Source of the DNA: Kribbella solani
GTDB taxonomy: Bacteria > Actinomycetota > Actinomycetes > Propionibacteriales > Kribbellaceae
Reading direction: 5' to 3'
Length of the DNA stretch: 64,000 bases
NCBI RefSeq assembly: GCF_014205295.1
Contig: NZ_JACHNF010000001.1
Coordinates: 4,774,001-4,838,000 of the forward strand
Within the stretch, counting starts at the first letter, position 1. The number at the start of each line of letters is the position of its first letter. A program made the position numbers and the translations under genes. Shown piece after piece: positions 34,554 to 42,712 of this stretch. Under the pieces are notes generated by a model. The model had not been told where the DNA came from, did no database searches, and saw only the letters and a program-made list of their open reading frames with translations.

Positions 34554-35773
34554 CCGCAGCTCACCAGACCGTGGTCCTGCTTCAGTGTCAGCACACGTCG
34601 CACGCTACCGGTCAGCTTCACGGCGAAGGCCGGCTCCTGCTGGGCCTTGGCGACCAGCGCGTCGACCATCGGCTCGGTCAGCGCGGACTTGGCGTTGATG
34701 ACGATGTCCCCGCCGGCCGCCACGAACCGGGTCGCCCGCTGACCGGCCGGGATCGACGCGACCTCCGCGGCGGCGCCGACGTCGTCGGTGATCACCACCC
34801 CGCGCCAGCCGAGGTCGCCACGAACCATGCCCTGGACGACGGTCGGCGAGAACACCGCGCGATTGTCCGGATCGATCTTGGTGTACGTGACCGTGGAGAT
34901 CATCACCATCGACGTACCGGCGGCGATACCGTCCGCGAACGGCTTCAGGTCCGCGTCGCCACGGACCGTGGTGGTGTCGACGACGCCGGCCGCGAAGTCG
35001 GTGTTGCCGCGTACCCGGCCGAGCCCGGGGAAGTGCTTCACCGAGGTCGCGACACCGGCCTGGTTCATCCCCTGCACGAACGCCCGTACGGCCGGGCCGA
35101 CCTGATCGGGCGTGTTGCCGTACTCCCGGTCGAGCTTGCCGATCGGCGCGTTCTGCCCCTTCAGCGACTCGGGTACGACGTCCGCGACCGGCGCCAGATC
35201 GACGTTCACGCCGGCCTGCTTGAGCTGCTTGCCCCACTGCCGCGCCTTGGCGGTCAGCTTGCCGGCGGACCATTCGCCCTGGACCGTCGCGGCGGGCATG
35301 CGGTCGAAGCCGGAGCCTTTGAGGCGCTGGATCTGACCACCTTCCTGGTCCGCGGCGATCAGCGGCCGGATGCCCTTGACCGTGGCCGCGTCAGTCACTG
35401 CGGCCATCGCGGTGCGAGTGTGGGCGAGGCTGCCACCACTGCCGACCAGCAGGATGCTGCCGGACTTCTGACCCTCGACGACCGCTCGCTGGGCCGACGT
35501 CATGCCGTCGGCGTTGATGCCGGTCATGATCAGCTGAGCGGCCTGCTCGCGCATGGTCAGCGTCTTCAGCTTCTGGTCCACGCAGCTCGGCTGCTGCGTT
35601 GCTGATGGTGTTGAAGTTGGCGTCTGGGTCGGGGCCTGGCTCGGCGTTGTGGCTTCGGTTGTCGGCACCGAGGAGGACGGGATCGTGCTCGGGCCGGCGG
35701 TCGGCTGACCGCCGTTGCTGCAACCGGCTACGGACAGGGCAGTCAGCGCGATCAGCGTGACCGGACGCCTCAT
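34550..35773 (-). CDS. Glycoside hydrolase family 3 lipoprotein (beta-N-acetylhexosaminidase-like)
   Basis: 407 aa. Lipoprotein signal with lipobox VAGC, Cys18, then a Ser/Thr/Pro linker (20-62). One GH3 N-terminal barrel domain follows, with AADQEGGQIQRLKG (substrate loop), KHFPGLGRV (the KHF motif of NagZ-type enzymes) and VVITDDVGA with the candidate nucleophile Asp. The His after KHFPG found in NagZ is Leu here, so catalysis may differ. Predicted to hydrolyse terminal beta-GlcNAc from cell-wall fragments outside the cell. Overlaps the DUF202 gene downstream by 4 bp. Confidence 0.88.
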   Translation of the reverse strand: MRRPVTLIALTALSVAGCSNGGQPTAGPSTIPSSSVPTTEATTPSQAPTQTPTSTPSATQQPSCVDQKLKTLTMREQAAQLIMTGINADGMTSAQRAVVEGQKSGSILLVGSGGSLAHTRTAMAAVTDAATVKGIRPLIAADQEGGQIQRLKGSGFDRMPAATVQGEWSAGKLTAKARQWGKQLKQAGVNVDLAPVADVVPESLKGQNAPIGKLDREYGNTPDQVGPAVRAFVQGMNQAGVATSVKHFPGLGRVRGNTDFAAGVVDTTTVRGDADLKPFADGIAAGTSMVMISTVTYTKIDPDNRAVFSPTVVQGMVRGDLGWRGVVITDDVGAAAEVASIPAGQRATRFVAAGGDIVINAKSALTEPMVDALVAKAQQEPAFAVKLTGSVRRVLTLKQDHGLVSCG

Positions 35774-35774
35774 C

Positions 35775-36260
35775 TCAGGTCCGCTCCCACGCGGCGCGGT
35801 CGACAGTGTCGCCGGAGTGCCGGGCCAGCGTCGCGCAAACGTCGTACAGGTGCTCGACCTGCTCCGCGGTGAGGGCGTCGAAGATCGACTGGCGTACTTC
35901 CTCGACGTGACCGGGCGCGGTGTCGACGAGCTTCTGCCGACCGAGCTCGGTCAGGATCGCGACCTGGCCGCGCCGGTCGGACTCGATGCCCTCGCGCTTC
36001 ACCCAACCGTGCTGCTCGAGCCGGTTCACCGCGTGCGAGAGCCGGCTCCGCGAGCCCAGCGTGGCAACCGCCAGCTCACTCATCCGGAGCCGGTTGCCCG
36101 GCGCATCGGACAGCCGGACGAGGATCTCGTAGTACGTATGCGGAATTCCGGCGTCGCGTTGTAGCTGCTGCTCGATCCGGCTGCTCACTACTCGTTGCGC
36201 CGCGATGTACGCGCGCCAGGCCTGTTGTTCTCGCTGGTCCAGCCACCGGGGTTCCGCCAT
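35775..36260 (-). CDS. MarR-family transcriptional regulator
   Basis: 161 aa from ATG 36260 (36281 also possible). The winged helix covers about 45-105: IPHTYYEILVRLSDAPGNRLRMSELA, SRSRLSHAVNRLEQHGWVKRE and the wing ESDRRGQVAILTELG. The C-terminal helices give the dimer interface. It lies directly downstream of an EamA permease gene whose frame runs 185 bp into it. Its targets may be this permease, but no operator is proven. Confidence 0.88.
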   Translation of the reverse strand: MAEPRWLDQREQQAWRAYIAAQRVVSSRIEQQLQRDAGIPHTYYEILVRLSDAPGNRLRMSELAVATLGSRSRLSHAVNRLEQHGWVKREGIESDRRGQVAILTELGRQKLVDTAPGHVEEVRQSIFDALTAEQVEHLYDVCATLARHSGDTVDRAAWERT

Positions 36261-37140
36261 CCCCGCAGCGTACTTGTTCACGGCCCCTGATCAGGATCAC
36301 GGCTATGGCACAAATCAGCATGCCCAGTACGGCGAGTACGCCGATCGTCTCGCCGAAGAGCAGGAAGGCGAACAGCATCGTGGTCGGCGGGACCAGATAG
36401 AGCAGCGAACTGATGCGGGTCGCGCCGGAAAGCTTGAGGTTGACGAGGTACAGACCCCAGCCGCCACCGGTCGCGAACAGTACGAGCCAGAACACCGCTC
36501 CGTAGAAGGCCGGTTCCCGCGGAACGGTCAGCTCGTTGGTCGCGGCCGCCAGCGCGGTGAACAGTACGGCCGACGCCAGGCTCTGTACGGCGAGAGCGTC
36601 GAGTGAACTCGTAGCGGGCTTTCGAAGCCGATCGAGGCACGTGCCGGCGACCAGGCCGAGAAGTCCGGCGACCGGGATCAGGAACAGAAGTGGCTGCACG
36701 TGGCCGGCGCTGAGATCGTCCGCGACGACCAGGCCGACGCCGGCGAGCCCGAGGAACAGACCGATCCATTGCCGTCGGCTCACCGTCTCGCCCAGCAGCG
36801 GTCCCGCGACGGTCGCGATCACGAGCGGTTGCAGGGAGCCGATGAGAGCGGTGACACCGGCGGTGATGCCGTGATCGATCCCGGTGAAGATCAGTCCGAG
36901 GTACACGAACTGCGTCAGCACGGCCATCCAGACCTGGGTGACGAGATCGCGGCGTGAGATCCGCGGCCGCCGTACCGCCAGCACGACCGCCGCGATCGCG
37001 CCCGCGACCAGGAACCGCCACGCGAGCAGATCGAACGCGGACGTGTACTCCGTACCCCACCGGGCGCCGATGAAGCCGCAGCTCCAGAACACGGTGAACC
37101 CGGCTCCGGCGGCCAGGGCGAGCGCCTTGTACTTGGTCAT
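36076..37140 (-). CDS. EamA/DMT-superfamily permease with extended C-terminus
   Basis: 354 aa from ATG 37140. Ten helices in two EamA repeats: TVFWSCGFIGARWG opens repeat 1, and LAVQSLASAVLFTALAAA lies in repeat 2; the last helix ends at about residue 288 (LICAIAVILIRGREQ). Relatives normally stop there. Here the frame stays open for 66 more residues, a polar Arg/Thr-rich tail overlapping marR in another frame. The tail may be spurious readout after loss of a stop. It is divergent from a TetR gene, which is a likely regulator. Confidence 0.82.
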   Translation of the reverse strand: MTKYKALALAAGAGFTVFWSCGFIGARWGTEYTSAFDLLAWRFLVAGAIAAVVLAVRRPRISRRDLVTQVWMAVLTQFVYLGLIFTGIDHGITAGVTALIGSLQPLVIATVAGPLLGETVSRRQWIGLFLGLAGVGLVVADDLSAGHVQPLLFLIPVAGLLGLVAGTCLDRLRKPATSSLDALAVQSLASAVLFTALAAATNELTVPREPAFYGAVFWLVLFATGGGWGLYLVNLKLSGATRISSLLYLVPPTTMLFAFLLFGETIGVLAVLGMLICAIAVILIRGREQVRCGDGGTPVAGPARTTGLARVHRGATSSEQPDRAAATTRRRNSAYVLRDPRPAVRCAGQPAPDE

Positions 37141-37179
37141 GCGAGCGAGAGTAACCACACCGGTCGGTATACTGTCAGT
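37141..37179. promoter_or_regulatory. Divergent promoter between EamA permease and TetR gene
   Basis: Only 39 bp separate the two start codons. On the + strand a TATACT -10 (37168-37173) lies 6 nt before the tetR ATG, so its mRNA is probably leaderless. A partial palindrome CACACCGGTCGGTAT overlaps it, a plausible TetR operator that would control both genes. Confidence 0.5.
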
Positions 37180-37800
37180 ATGCTTGACCAGCAGCTGAGA
37201 CTGATCGTGGACCGTGAACTGGCCGCCGCGCCCCGGTTGACCCCGGCCGGCGAGCGCATTCTGGCCGCCGCGTCGACCCTGTTCTACGAGCAGGGCATCC
37301 GGACCGTCGGGGTCGACTCGATCGCCGCGGCCGCGGACGTGACGAAGAAGACGCTGTACGACCGGTTCGGTTCGAAGGACCGGCTGATCGCCGCGTATCT
37401 CGAGCGCCGGAACCGGGAATGGCACCTGTTCCTCGATGAGCAGCTCGCGGCCCGGCAGCCGTCGACGCCGGAGGAGGTGATCCTGGCGTTGTTCGCCGCG
37501 CTGACCGATTGGCTGGCCGGCTCGCGGAACGGGTGCGGGTTCATCAACGCGAGCGTCGAACTGGCCGCGCCGGACCATCCGGCAATGCCGGTGATCGTCG
37601 GACAGAAGCGCTGGCTGCGGGCCGAGTTCGAGGCGCAGGCACGGCTGGCCGGGCTGTCAGACTGCGGTGAGCTGGCGGATCGACTGCTGCTACTGCACGA
37701 GGGTGCGCTGGTCAGCTACCGCGTTGCTGCGATGCCAGACGCCGCTGAAGTCGCCACGCGCGCCGCCGCCGGCCTTCTCGAGACCTGGCCTCGCGGCTAG
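37180..37800 (+). CDS. TetR-family transcriptional regulator
   Basis: 206 aa. The HTH domain at about 23-70 has the pattern ILAAASTLFYEQGIRTVGVD ... ADVTKKTLYDRFGSKDRLI. The ligand-binding C-terminal domain includes NGCGFINASVELAAPDHP, typical of TetR regulators related to those near efflux and reductase genes. It is divergent from the EamA permease. It overlaps the 3' end of the thioesterase by 4 bp. Confidence 0.9.
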   Translation: MLDQQLRLIVDRELAAAPRLTPAGERILAAASTLFYEQGIRTVGVDSIAAAADVTKKTLYDRFGSKDRLIAAYLERRNREWHLFLDEQLAARQPSTPEEVILALFAALTDWLAGSRNGCGFINASVELAAPDHPAMPVIVGQKRWLRAEFEAQARLAGLSDCGELADRLLLLHEGALVSYRVAAMPDAAEVATRAAAGLLETWPRG

Positions 37801-38342
37801 CGGCCTTCGCCAGCTCGCTCCTGATCTGCTTGTGACTGGTCTTCCTGCCGGGAAGCGATGATCGCGGCCCGGCGGGCCAGCCGGTGACTGCGCCGGATCT
37901 CCGCCTCCCGCAACCGCCGCCGATCCTCGTCCGTCACCGGAACCACCTGCGGCACCGCGCGCGGCTGCCCAGCTTCGTCCACCGCGACGAACACCAGATA
38001 CGCCGACGCCACATGCACCTGTGGACCCACCGCGTCCCACCGATCGGCGGTGATCCGGACACCGACCTCCATCGAGCTGCGACCGGTCCAGTTCACCTGC
38101 GCGCTGAAATGCACGACATCGCCGACGCGAACCGGCACCAGGAACACCATCTCGTCCATCGACGCCGTCACCGCTGGTCCACCCGAGTGCCGCGCCGCGA
38201 CCACACCCGCGGCCGAGTCGACCAGCGTCATGATCACGCCACCGTGCACCGTACCGAGCAGGTTGGTCTCGTTCTGCGCGGTGATGTGCGACAACGACAG
38301 CCGGGTCTCGGAGGTCGGCCGCGACAACGGGCTGCTGGACAT
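37797..38342 (-). CDS. Acyl-CoA thioesterase (hotdog fold, YciA type)
   Basis: 181 aa. The core (10-140) has NLLGTVHGGVIMTLVDSAAG, the helix carrying the active-site Asp, and MDEMVFLVPVRVGDVV and VASAYLVFVAVD strands. Typical medium/long-chain acyl-CoA thioesterase. A basic, Gln/Glu-rich C-terminal tail (145-181) is additional. ATG 38342 has AAGGAG upstream. Confidence 0.92.
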   Translation of the reverse strand: MSSSPLSRPTSETRLSLSHITAQNETNLLGTVHGGVIMTLVDSAAGVVAARHSGGPAVTASMDEMVFLVPVRVGDVVHFSAQVNWTGRSSMEVGVRITADRWDAVGPQVHVASAYLVFVAVDEAGQPRAVPQVVPVTDEDRRRLREAEIRRSHRLARRAAIIASRQEDQSQADQERAGEGR

Positions 38343-38482
38343 ACGTACTCCTTGGCGGCTGCTGGGTCCGCGGCCTGCTGCCGGGACGTGCGCAGACTAA
38401 CCCGCGTTTATCCACAACTTCGGATTTCCACCCTCCCGCGGCGGCCGATCCTCGTACTTTCTCTGCCGAAGGAGGACTTCCG

Positions 38483-39478
38483 ATGCCCCTCGAAACCACC
38501 CAACATGCCCACGGCAACAATCCCGACCACGGCGACCATGCCGACCACGCCAGCCAGGTCCTGCCGCCGTTGTCCCAGCGCGAGTCCGAGCGACTCGTCC
38601 AGCTCGCGCTGTCCACTACCGCAGACCTCGGCCTCGCCCTGACCTACCAAGGCGGTTCCACCCTGGTCGCTGCCGACCCATCAGACAATCAGGTGCTCGG
38701 CCTGAGCAACCTCGCCCGGGTCCTGGCCGGTCACCCGGAGAGCTTCTGGCCTGACTTGGTGACCGAGCACTTCACCGATCTCCTGGACAAACTCGACAAA
38801 GGCACCGCGCCGCTACCCGATGATCCGCAACGCGAGCTCGTTCAACGCCTGGTACCCCGTGCCTCCCTGCCACCCGACTGGAGCATCGACCGTCCCGAAT
38901 TCGTCCCCGGCCTGCTGTCCGTCCCGGCCACGGCAGCCGACGGCATCATCACCATGTACCTGAAAGCGTCCGACCTCGGCATCAGCTGGGACCAGGCCGA
39001 GGCGTACGGTCTGGCGAACCTCCGTCGCCTGACCGACCACGTCGAGTTCTTCGACCATGACGAGTTCCGCCTCGCCGCCATCACCGGAAGCCCTTTCGCG
39101 GCGTCCCGCGCGCTCGTCCTGGACACCGTGCTTCGGGAGTCGCTCAAGGTAGAGCACGCGCCCCATGGCGTACTGGCCGCCGTGCCGGCTCGCGACACCC
39201 TCATCTTGCACGTGATCAAGGACCTCAGCGTGATCCCGGCGCTCGGCTTGATGCTGAACGTGGCCGGCCGTTGCTACAGCCACGACCCGGGGCCGTTGTC
39301 ACCAGAGGTCTTTCTGGTGACACCCGATCTCGACTGGCTTCCAGCCACGACCGTGCTGCCGGATCACACCCCGCTGCGAATGTCCCCGGTGCTCGAATCC
39401 CTCACCAAGCAGCTGGCCGACCACGAACTCGGAAAAGATGCCCCGAGCAACAAATGTGTCAGTGATCCGGAGGTGTGA
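38483..39478 (+). CDS. DUF1444/YtpQ-like hypothetical protein
   Basis: 331 aa. A His/Asp-rich N-terminal stretch (HAHGNNPDHGDHADHA, 8-23) may bind metal. The middle region (150-290) resembles DUF1444: ISWDQAEAYGLANLRRLTD, a variable strand region, ESLKVEHAPHGVLAAVPARDTLI. No membrane segment or signal. Function unknown. It ends in the 3' part of the convergent flavin reductase (20 bp overlap). ATG 38483 with AAGGAGG upstream. Confidence 0.68.
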   Translation: MPLETTQHAHGNNPDHGDHADHASQVLPPLSQRESERLVQLALSTTADLGLALTYQGGSTLVAADPSDNQVLGLSNLARVLAGHPESFWPDLVTEHFTDLLDKLDKGTAPLPDDPQRELVQRLVPRASLPPDWSIDRPEFVPGLLSVPATAADGIITMYLKASDLGISWDQAEAYGLANLRRLTDHVEFFDHDEFRLAAITGSPFAASRALVLDTVLRESLKVEHAPHGVLAAVPARDTLILHVIKDLSVIPALGLMLNVAGRCYSHDPGPLSPEVFLVTPDLDWLPATTVLPDHTPLRMSPVLESLTKQLADHELGKDAPSNKCVSDPEV

Positions 39479-40082
39479 AATGCCCAGGCCAATCGGCGTA
39501 CCTGATCCGCTTGATCGAGCGGATCACGCCCAACGTACTCCACTCGTCCTTGCCGAGCCTGGCCAGCGGACGGAGCCGGCGTACTTCCGGATGGTCGCCG
39601 TCCAGCATCGCCGCATCCACCGCGATGTGCCGGACCCGGCCGATCACCAGCGTGCAGTCGCCGAGTTCGAGGGTTTGGTGCAGCGTGCATTCGATCGCCA
39701 CCGGCGACTCCGCCACCCGTGGTACGCCGACGGTCCGGGACGACTCGGGGCTGACGCCGACCGCTTCGAACTCCGACACCTCCGGCGGGAAATTCGTCCC
39801 GGACGCGTTCACCTGCTCGTACAGTGGCTCGGCGGCGAAGTTCACCACGAACTCGCCGGTCGCCTCCACGTTGTTCAGGCTGTCCTTCCGCCCGACCGAG
39901 GTGAACTGCACCATCGGCGGCTGCACGCAGGACACGGTGAAGAACGAGTGCGGCGCGAGGTTCAGCACACCGTCGGCCGAGCGGCTCGACACCCACGCGA
40001 TCGGGCGCGGCACGACCACGGAGTTGAGCAACGCGTAGAACTCACGCCGCCCGACCGCCTCCGGATCAACATCGACACGCAC
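39459..40082 (-). CDS. Flavin reductase-family (FMN-binding) protein
   Basis: 207 aa. FMN-binding split-barrel signature: LLNSVVVPRPIAWVSSRSADG, NLAPHSFFTVSCVQPPMVQF and NNVEATGEFVVNFA. Such proteins reduce FMN with NAD(P)H or hold it for partner monooxygenases; no partner is seen nearby. Start GTG 40082. Divergent from the APH-fold kinase. Confidence 0.9.
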   Translation of the reverse strand: MRVDVDPEAVGRREFYALLNSVVVPRPIAWVSSRSADGVLNLAPHSFFTVSCVQPPMVQFTSVGRKDSLNNVEATGEFVVNFAAEPLYEQVNASGTNFPPEVSEFEAVGVSPESSRTVGVPRVAESPVAIECTLHQTLELGDCTLVIGRVRHIAVDAAMLDGDHPEVRRLRPLARLGKDEWSTLGVIRSIKRIRYADWPGHFTPPDH

Positions 40083-40151
40083 AGTGGCAGTACATCAAAC
40101 TCGGTGCACGTGAACCGCACCGGTGGCCGACCTGAACGACGGAGAACCAGC

Positions 40152-41432
40152 TTGGGCGAGCAGCAGGACTTCCTGGACCAAATCACCGCGATCGCGCGCC
40201 GGCACGGCGTCGAGCCGTCGCAGATCGAAGAGGTCCCGGGCGGCGTGGCCAACCGCGCCTTCGTCCTCGGCGCCGACCTGTTCCTCCGAGTCTCCCGCCC
40301 CGGCTTCGAACAAGATCTCCACAAAGAAACCCAGGTCGTCCCGATCGCCTGCCAGGCCGGCGTCCTCACCCCCGCGATCGTCGACTACGACCCCACCCTC
40401 CAACTGATCCCCGCCCCCTACGCGGTAATGCAACGAGTCCACGGCACCGAACCACACACCACCCCCACCACCCTCGCCGCCGAACTGGCCCACCTCCACC
40501 AACTCCTCCCCACCACCACCCCACCGTCCCCACGCCCGCACCCGCTTTCGCCCCCGCTCTCGAGCCCGCCCCCGCAACCGCAGCCGCTTCCGCCCGCGCT
40601 CTCGGACCTGGCCCCGCAGCCGCTTCCGCCCCCACTCACGAGCCCGTCCCCGCGGCCGCTTCCGCCCCTCCTCCCGAGCCCGCCGCCGCAACCGCCCCAG
40701 CTCTCGAGCCCGCGCCCGGCTGACGAGGGAGCCGACTGCCTGCTGGCGTTCATACCCGGCCTGCCTGAGGACGACTGGGGTGATCCGCACCGCACGGTCG
40801 ACGACCTCGCTACCCGGGGCTACCTGGACCCAGACACGGCCAACTGGCTCACCACCTGCTTCACCCGCCTCGCCGACCGCTTCGACCGAACCGGCCCGAA
40901 GGTCCTCATCCACGGCGACGTTGCCACCCACAACCTCCTCGTCGCCCCCGACAACACCCTCCGCGCCCTCATCGACTGGGGCGACGCCGCCTGGGCCCCA
41001 CCCGCCATGGACTTCGCCAAACTCCCCCTCCCCGACGTAGCCACCCTCCTCCCGCCCTACCTCCACCACACCAACCAGTCGTCCTCGTCACCGTCCTCTT
41101 CCTTCTCCTCCACCGTCACCTCCTCCCCAACCACCACCACTTCCTCCTCCACCACTTCCTCCTCCACCACTTCCTCCTCCACCACTTCCTCCCCAACCAC
41201 CTCCGCCTCCGCCACCGCCTCCGCCTCCGCCTCCGCCTCCAGCCGACCCGTATCCGAGGACGAGCTGGCCGCGGGCATTCTCTGGCTGCATCTGTCCTGG
41301 GCTCTCTCGAAACTCCCGGCCGCCCCGTGGCCGAACCAGCGGCACTGGACCGCTCCACCGGCCAGTCGGCTCCTCGGGGTTCTTCGGTTCTTCGCCGGCA
41401 CCCCACCCGAACCCTGGTCCACCCTGCTCTGA
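40152..41432 (+). CDS. APH-fold phosphotransferase with two simple-sequence insertions
   Basis: 426 aa from TTG 40152, chosen for the GGAGAA 5 nt upstream; GTG 40104 or 40110 are alternatives. Kinase motifs: glycine loop region EVPGGVANRAF, Brenner motif LIHGDVATHNLL (His254, Asp256) and DFG-equivalent LIDWGDAAW (Asp275). Two low-complexity insertions break it: a Pro/Leu/Ser-rich one at about 119-190, between the N-lobe helix and the C-lobe, and a Ser/Thr/Ala-rich one at about 310-366 before VSEDELAAGILWLHLSWAL. Without them the length would be about 300 aa, normal for the fold. Substrate unknown (antibiotic, sugar or other hydroxyl). Confidence 0.85.
   Translation: MGEQQDFLDQITAIARRHGVEPSQIEEVPGGVANRAFVLGADLFLRVSRPGFEQDLHKETQVVPIACQAGVLTPAIVDYDPTLQLIPAPYAVMQRVHGTEPHTTPTTLAAELAHLHQLLPTTTPPSPRPHPLSPPLSSPPPQPQPLPPALSDLAPQPLPPPLTSPSPRPLPPLLPSPPPQPPQLSSPRPADEGADCLLAFIPGLPEDDWGDPHRTVDDLATRGYLDPDTANWLTTCFTRLADRFDRTGPKVLIHGDVATHNLLVAPDNTLRALIDWGDAAWAPPAMDFAKLPLPDVATLLPPYLHHTNQSSSSPSSSFSSTVTSSPTTTTSSSTTSSSTTSSSTTSSPTTSASATASASASASSRPVSEDELAAGILWLHLSWALSKLPAAPWPNQRHWTAPPASRLLGVLRFFAGTPPEPWSTLL
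40505..40722. repeat. Pro-codon repeat insertion 1 in the phosphotransferase gene
   Basis: About 220 bp of degenerate repeats built on CCGCTTCCGCCC / CTCTCGAGCCCG words, encoding PLPP, SPPPQP and similar units. The frame is kept. The + strand is almost free of long G runs, so the segment is strongly C-rich. Confidence 0.85.
41080..41250. repeat. Ser/Thr-codon repeat insertion 2 in the phosphotransferase gene
   Basis: Starts with TCC/TCG runs, then four tandem copies of a 15-bp unit ACTTCCTCCTCCACC (41139-41198, last copy degenerate), then six-base GCCTCC units up to 41245. All periods are multiples of three, so the enzyme frame survives. Confidence 0.9.
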
Positions 41433-41535
41433 CCACACAGATCAAGAAGGCCGGGTTCTTGATGTCAGAGCCACGGTTTCTGCTGGAAAACAAGGGGGTT
41501 TGCACATGTTGGGACATGGGGCAGACTGTGGTTCC

Positions 41536-42570
41536 GTGACTGACTACGTGGCGGCTGAGGGCCGGTATGACGACCAGATGAGCTACCGCCGGACGGGACG
41601 GAGCGGGCTGCAACTGCCGGCGATCTCGCTGGGCCTGTGGCACAACTTCGGCGACGACAAGCCGTTCACGACGCAGCGCGACATCCTGCGCCGGGCGTTC
41701 GACCTCGGCGTCACGCACTTCGACCTGGCGAACAACTACGGCCCGCCGTACGGTTCGGCCGAGACGAACTTCGGCACGCACTTCGCCCGCGACTTCAAGC
41801 CGTACCGGGACGAGCTGATCATCTCGTCGAAGGCCGGATACGACATGTGGCCGGGTCCGTACGGGCAGGGCGGCGGCTCCCGCAAGTACCTGCTCGCCTC
41901 GCTCGACCAGTCCCTGAGCCGGATGGGCCTCGACTACGTCGACATCTTCTACTCGCACCGGTTCGACCCGGACACGCCGCTCGAGGAGACGATGGGCGCG
42001 CTCGACACCGCGGTCCGTTCGGGCAAGGCGCTGTACGCCGGCATCTCGTCGTACTCCGCGGACCGGACCCGGGAGGCGGCCCGCATCCTGCAGGAGCTCG
42101 GTACGCCGCTGCTGATCCACCAGCCGTCGTACTCGATGCTCAACCGCTGGATCGAGGAGGACCTGCTCGACGCGGTCGGCGAGCTGGGCGTCGGCGTGAT
42201 CGCGTTCTCTCCGCTGGCGCAGGGCGTGCTCACCAACCGGTACCTGGACGGCATCCCGTCCGATTCCCGCGCGGCCCAGGGCAAGTCGCTCAACCCGGAC
42301 TCGCTCACCGAAGACACCCTCAAGCACGTCCGCGCCCTGAACGAGATCGCCAGTCAGCGCGGCCAGTCGGTGGCTCAACTGGCGCTCGCCTGGACCCTCC
42401 GTGACGACCGCGTAACGAGCGCCCTGATCGGCGCCTCCAGCGTCGCCCAACTCGAAGACAACCTCGCCACCGTCCGCAACCTCCACTTCACCCCCGAAGA
42501 GCTGGAAGCCATCGACGCCGACGCCGTAGAAGCCGGCATCAACCTCTGGAAGAAGAGCTCCGACGCCTGA
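41536..42570 (+). CDS. Aldo/keto reductase (YghZ/MgrA type)
   Basis: 344 aa from GTG 41536 (an in-frame ATG at 41500 lacks SD). AKR signature: GVTHFDLANNYGPPYGSAE, catalytic Tyr50-region and IISSKAGYDMWPGPYG, then LDYVDIFYSHRFDPDTPLEET and the NADPH tail ALIGASSVAQLEDNL. The sequence with GPPYGSAE and MWPGPYG corresponds to the L-glyceraldehyde-3-phosphate/methylglyoxal reductase subgroup. NADPH-dependent reduction of small aldehydes in the cytoplasm. Monocistronic. Confidence 0.93.
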   Translation: MTDYVAAEGRYDDQMSYRRTGRSGLQLPAISLGLWHNFGDDKPFTTQRDILRRAFDLGVTHFDLANNYGPPYGSAETNFGTHFARDFKPYRDELIISSKAGYDMWPGPYGQGGGSRKYLLASLDQSLSRMGLDYVDIFYSHRFDPDTPLEETMGALDTAVRSGKALYAGISSYSADRTREAARILQELGTPLLIHQPSYSMLNRWIEEDLLDAVGELGVGVIAFSPLAQGVLTNRYLDGIPSDSRAAQGKSLNPDSLTEDTLKHVRALNEIASQRGQSVAQLALAWTLRDDRVTSALIGASSVAQLEDNLATVRNLHFTPEELEAIDADAVEAGINLWKKSSDA

Positions 42571-42712
42571 CAACCACCTCAGGCGGCCTGTCCCGACCCA
42601 AACCCACCCGACCCCCGGCGGTGCGCCGAGAACACGCCGAGGGGCGTGGTCCGGTACGCGACGTCCTGCTGCAGGGGGTCGGGTTCGGGCACTGGTCAGT
42701 AGGAATGTTGCT

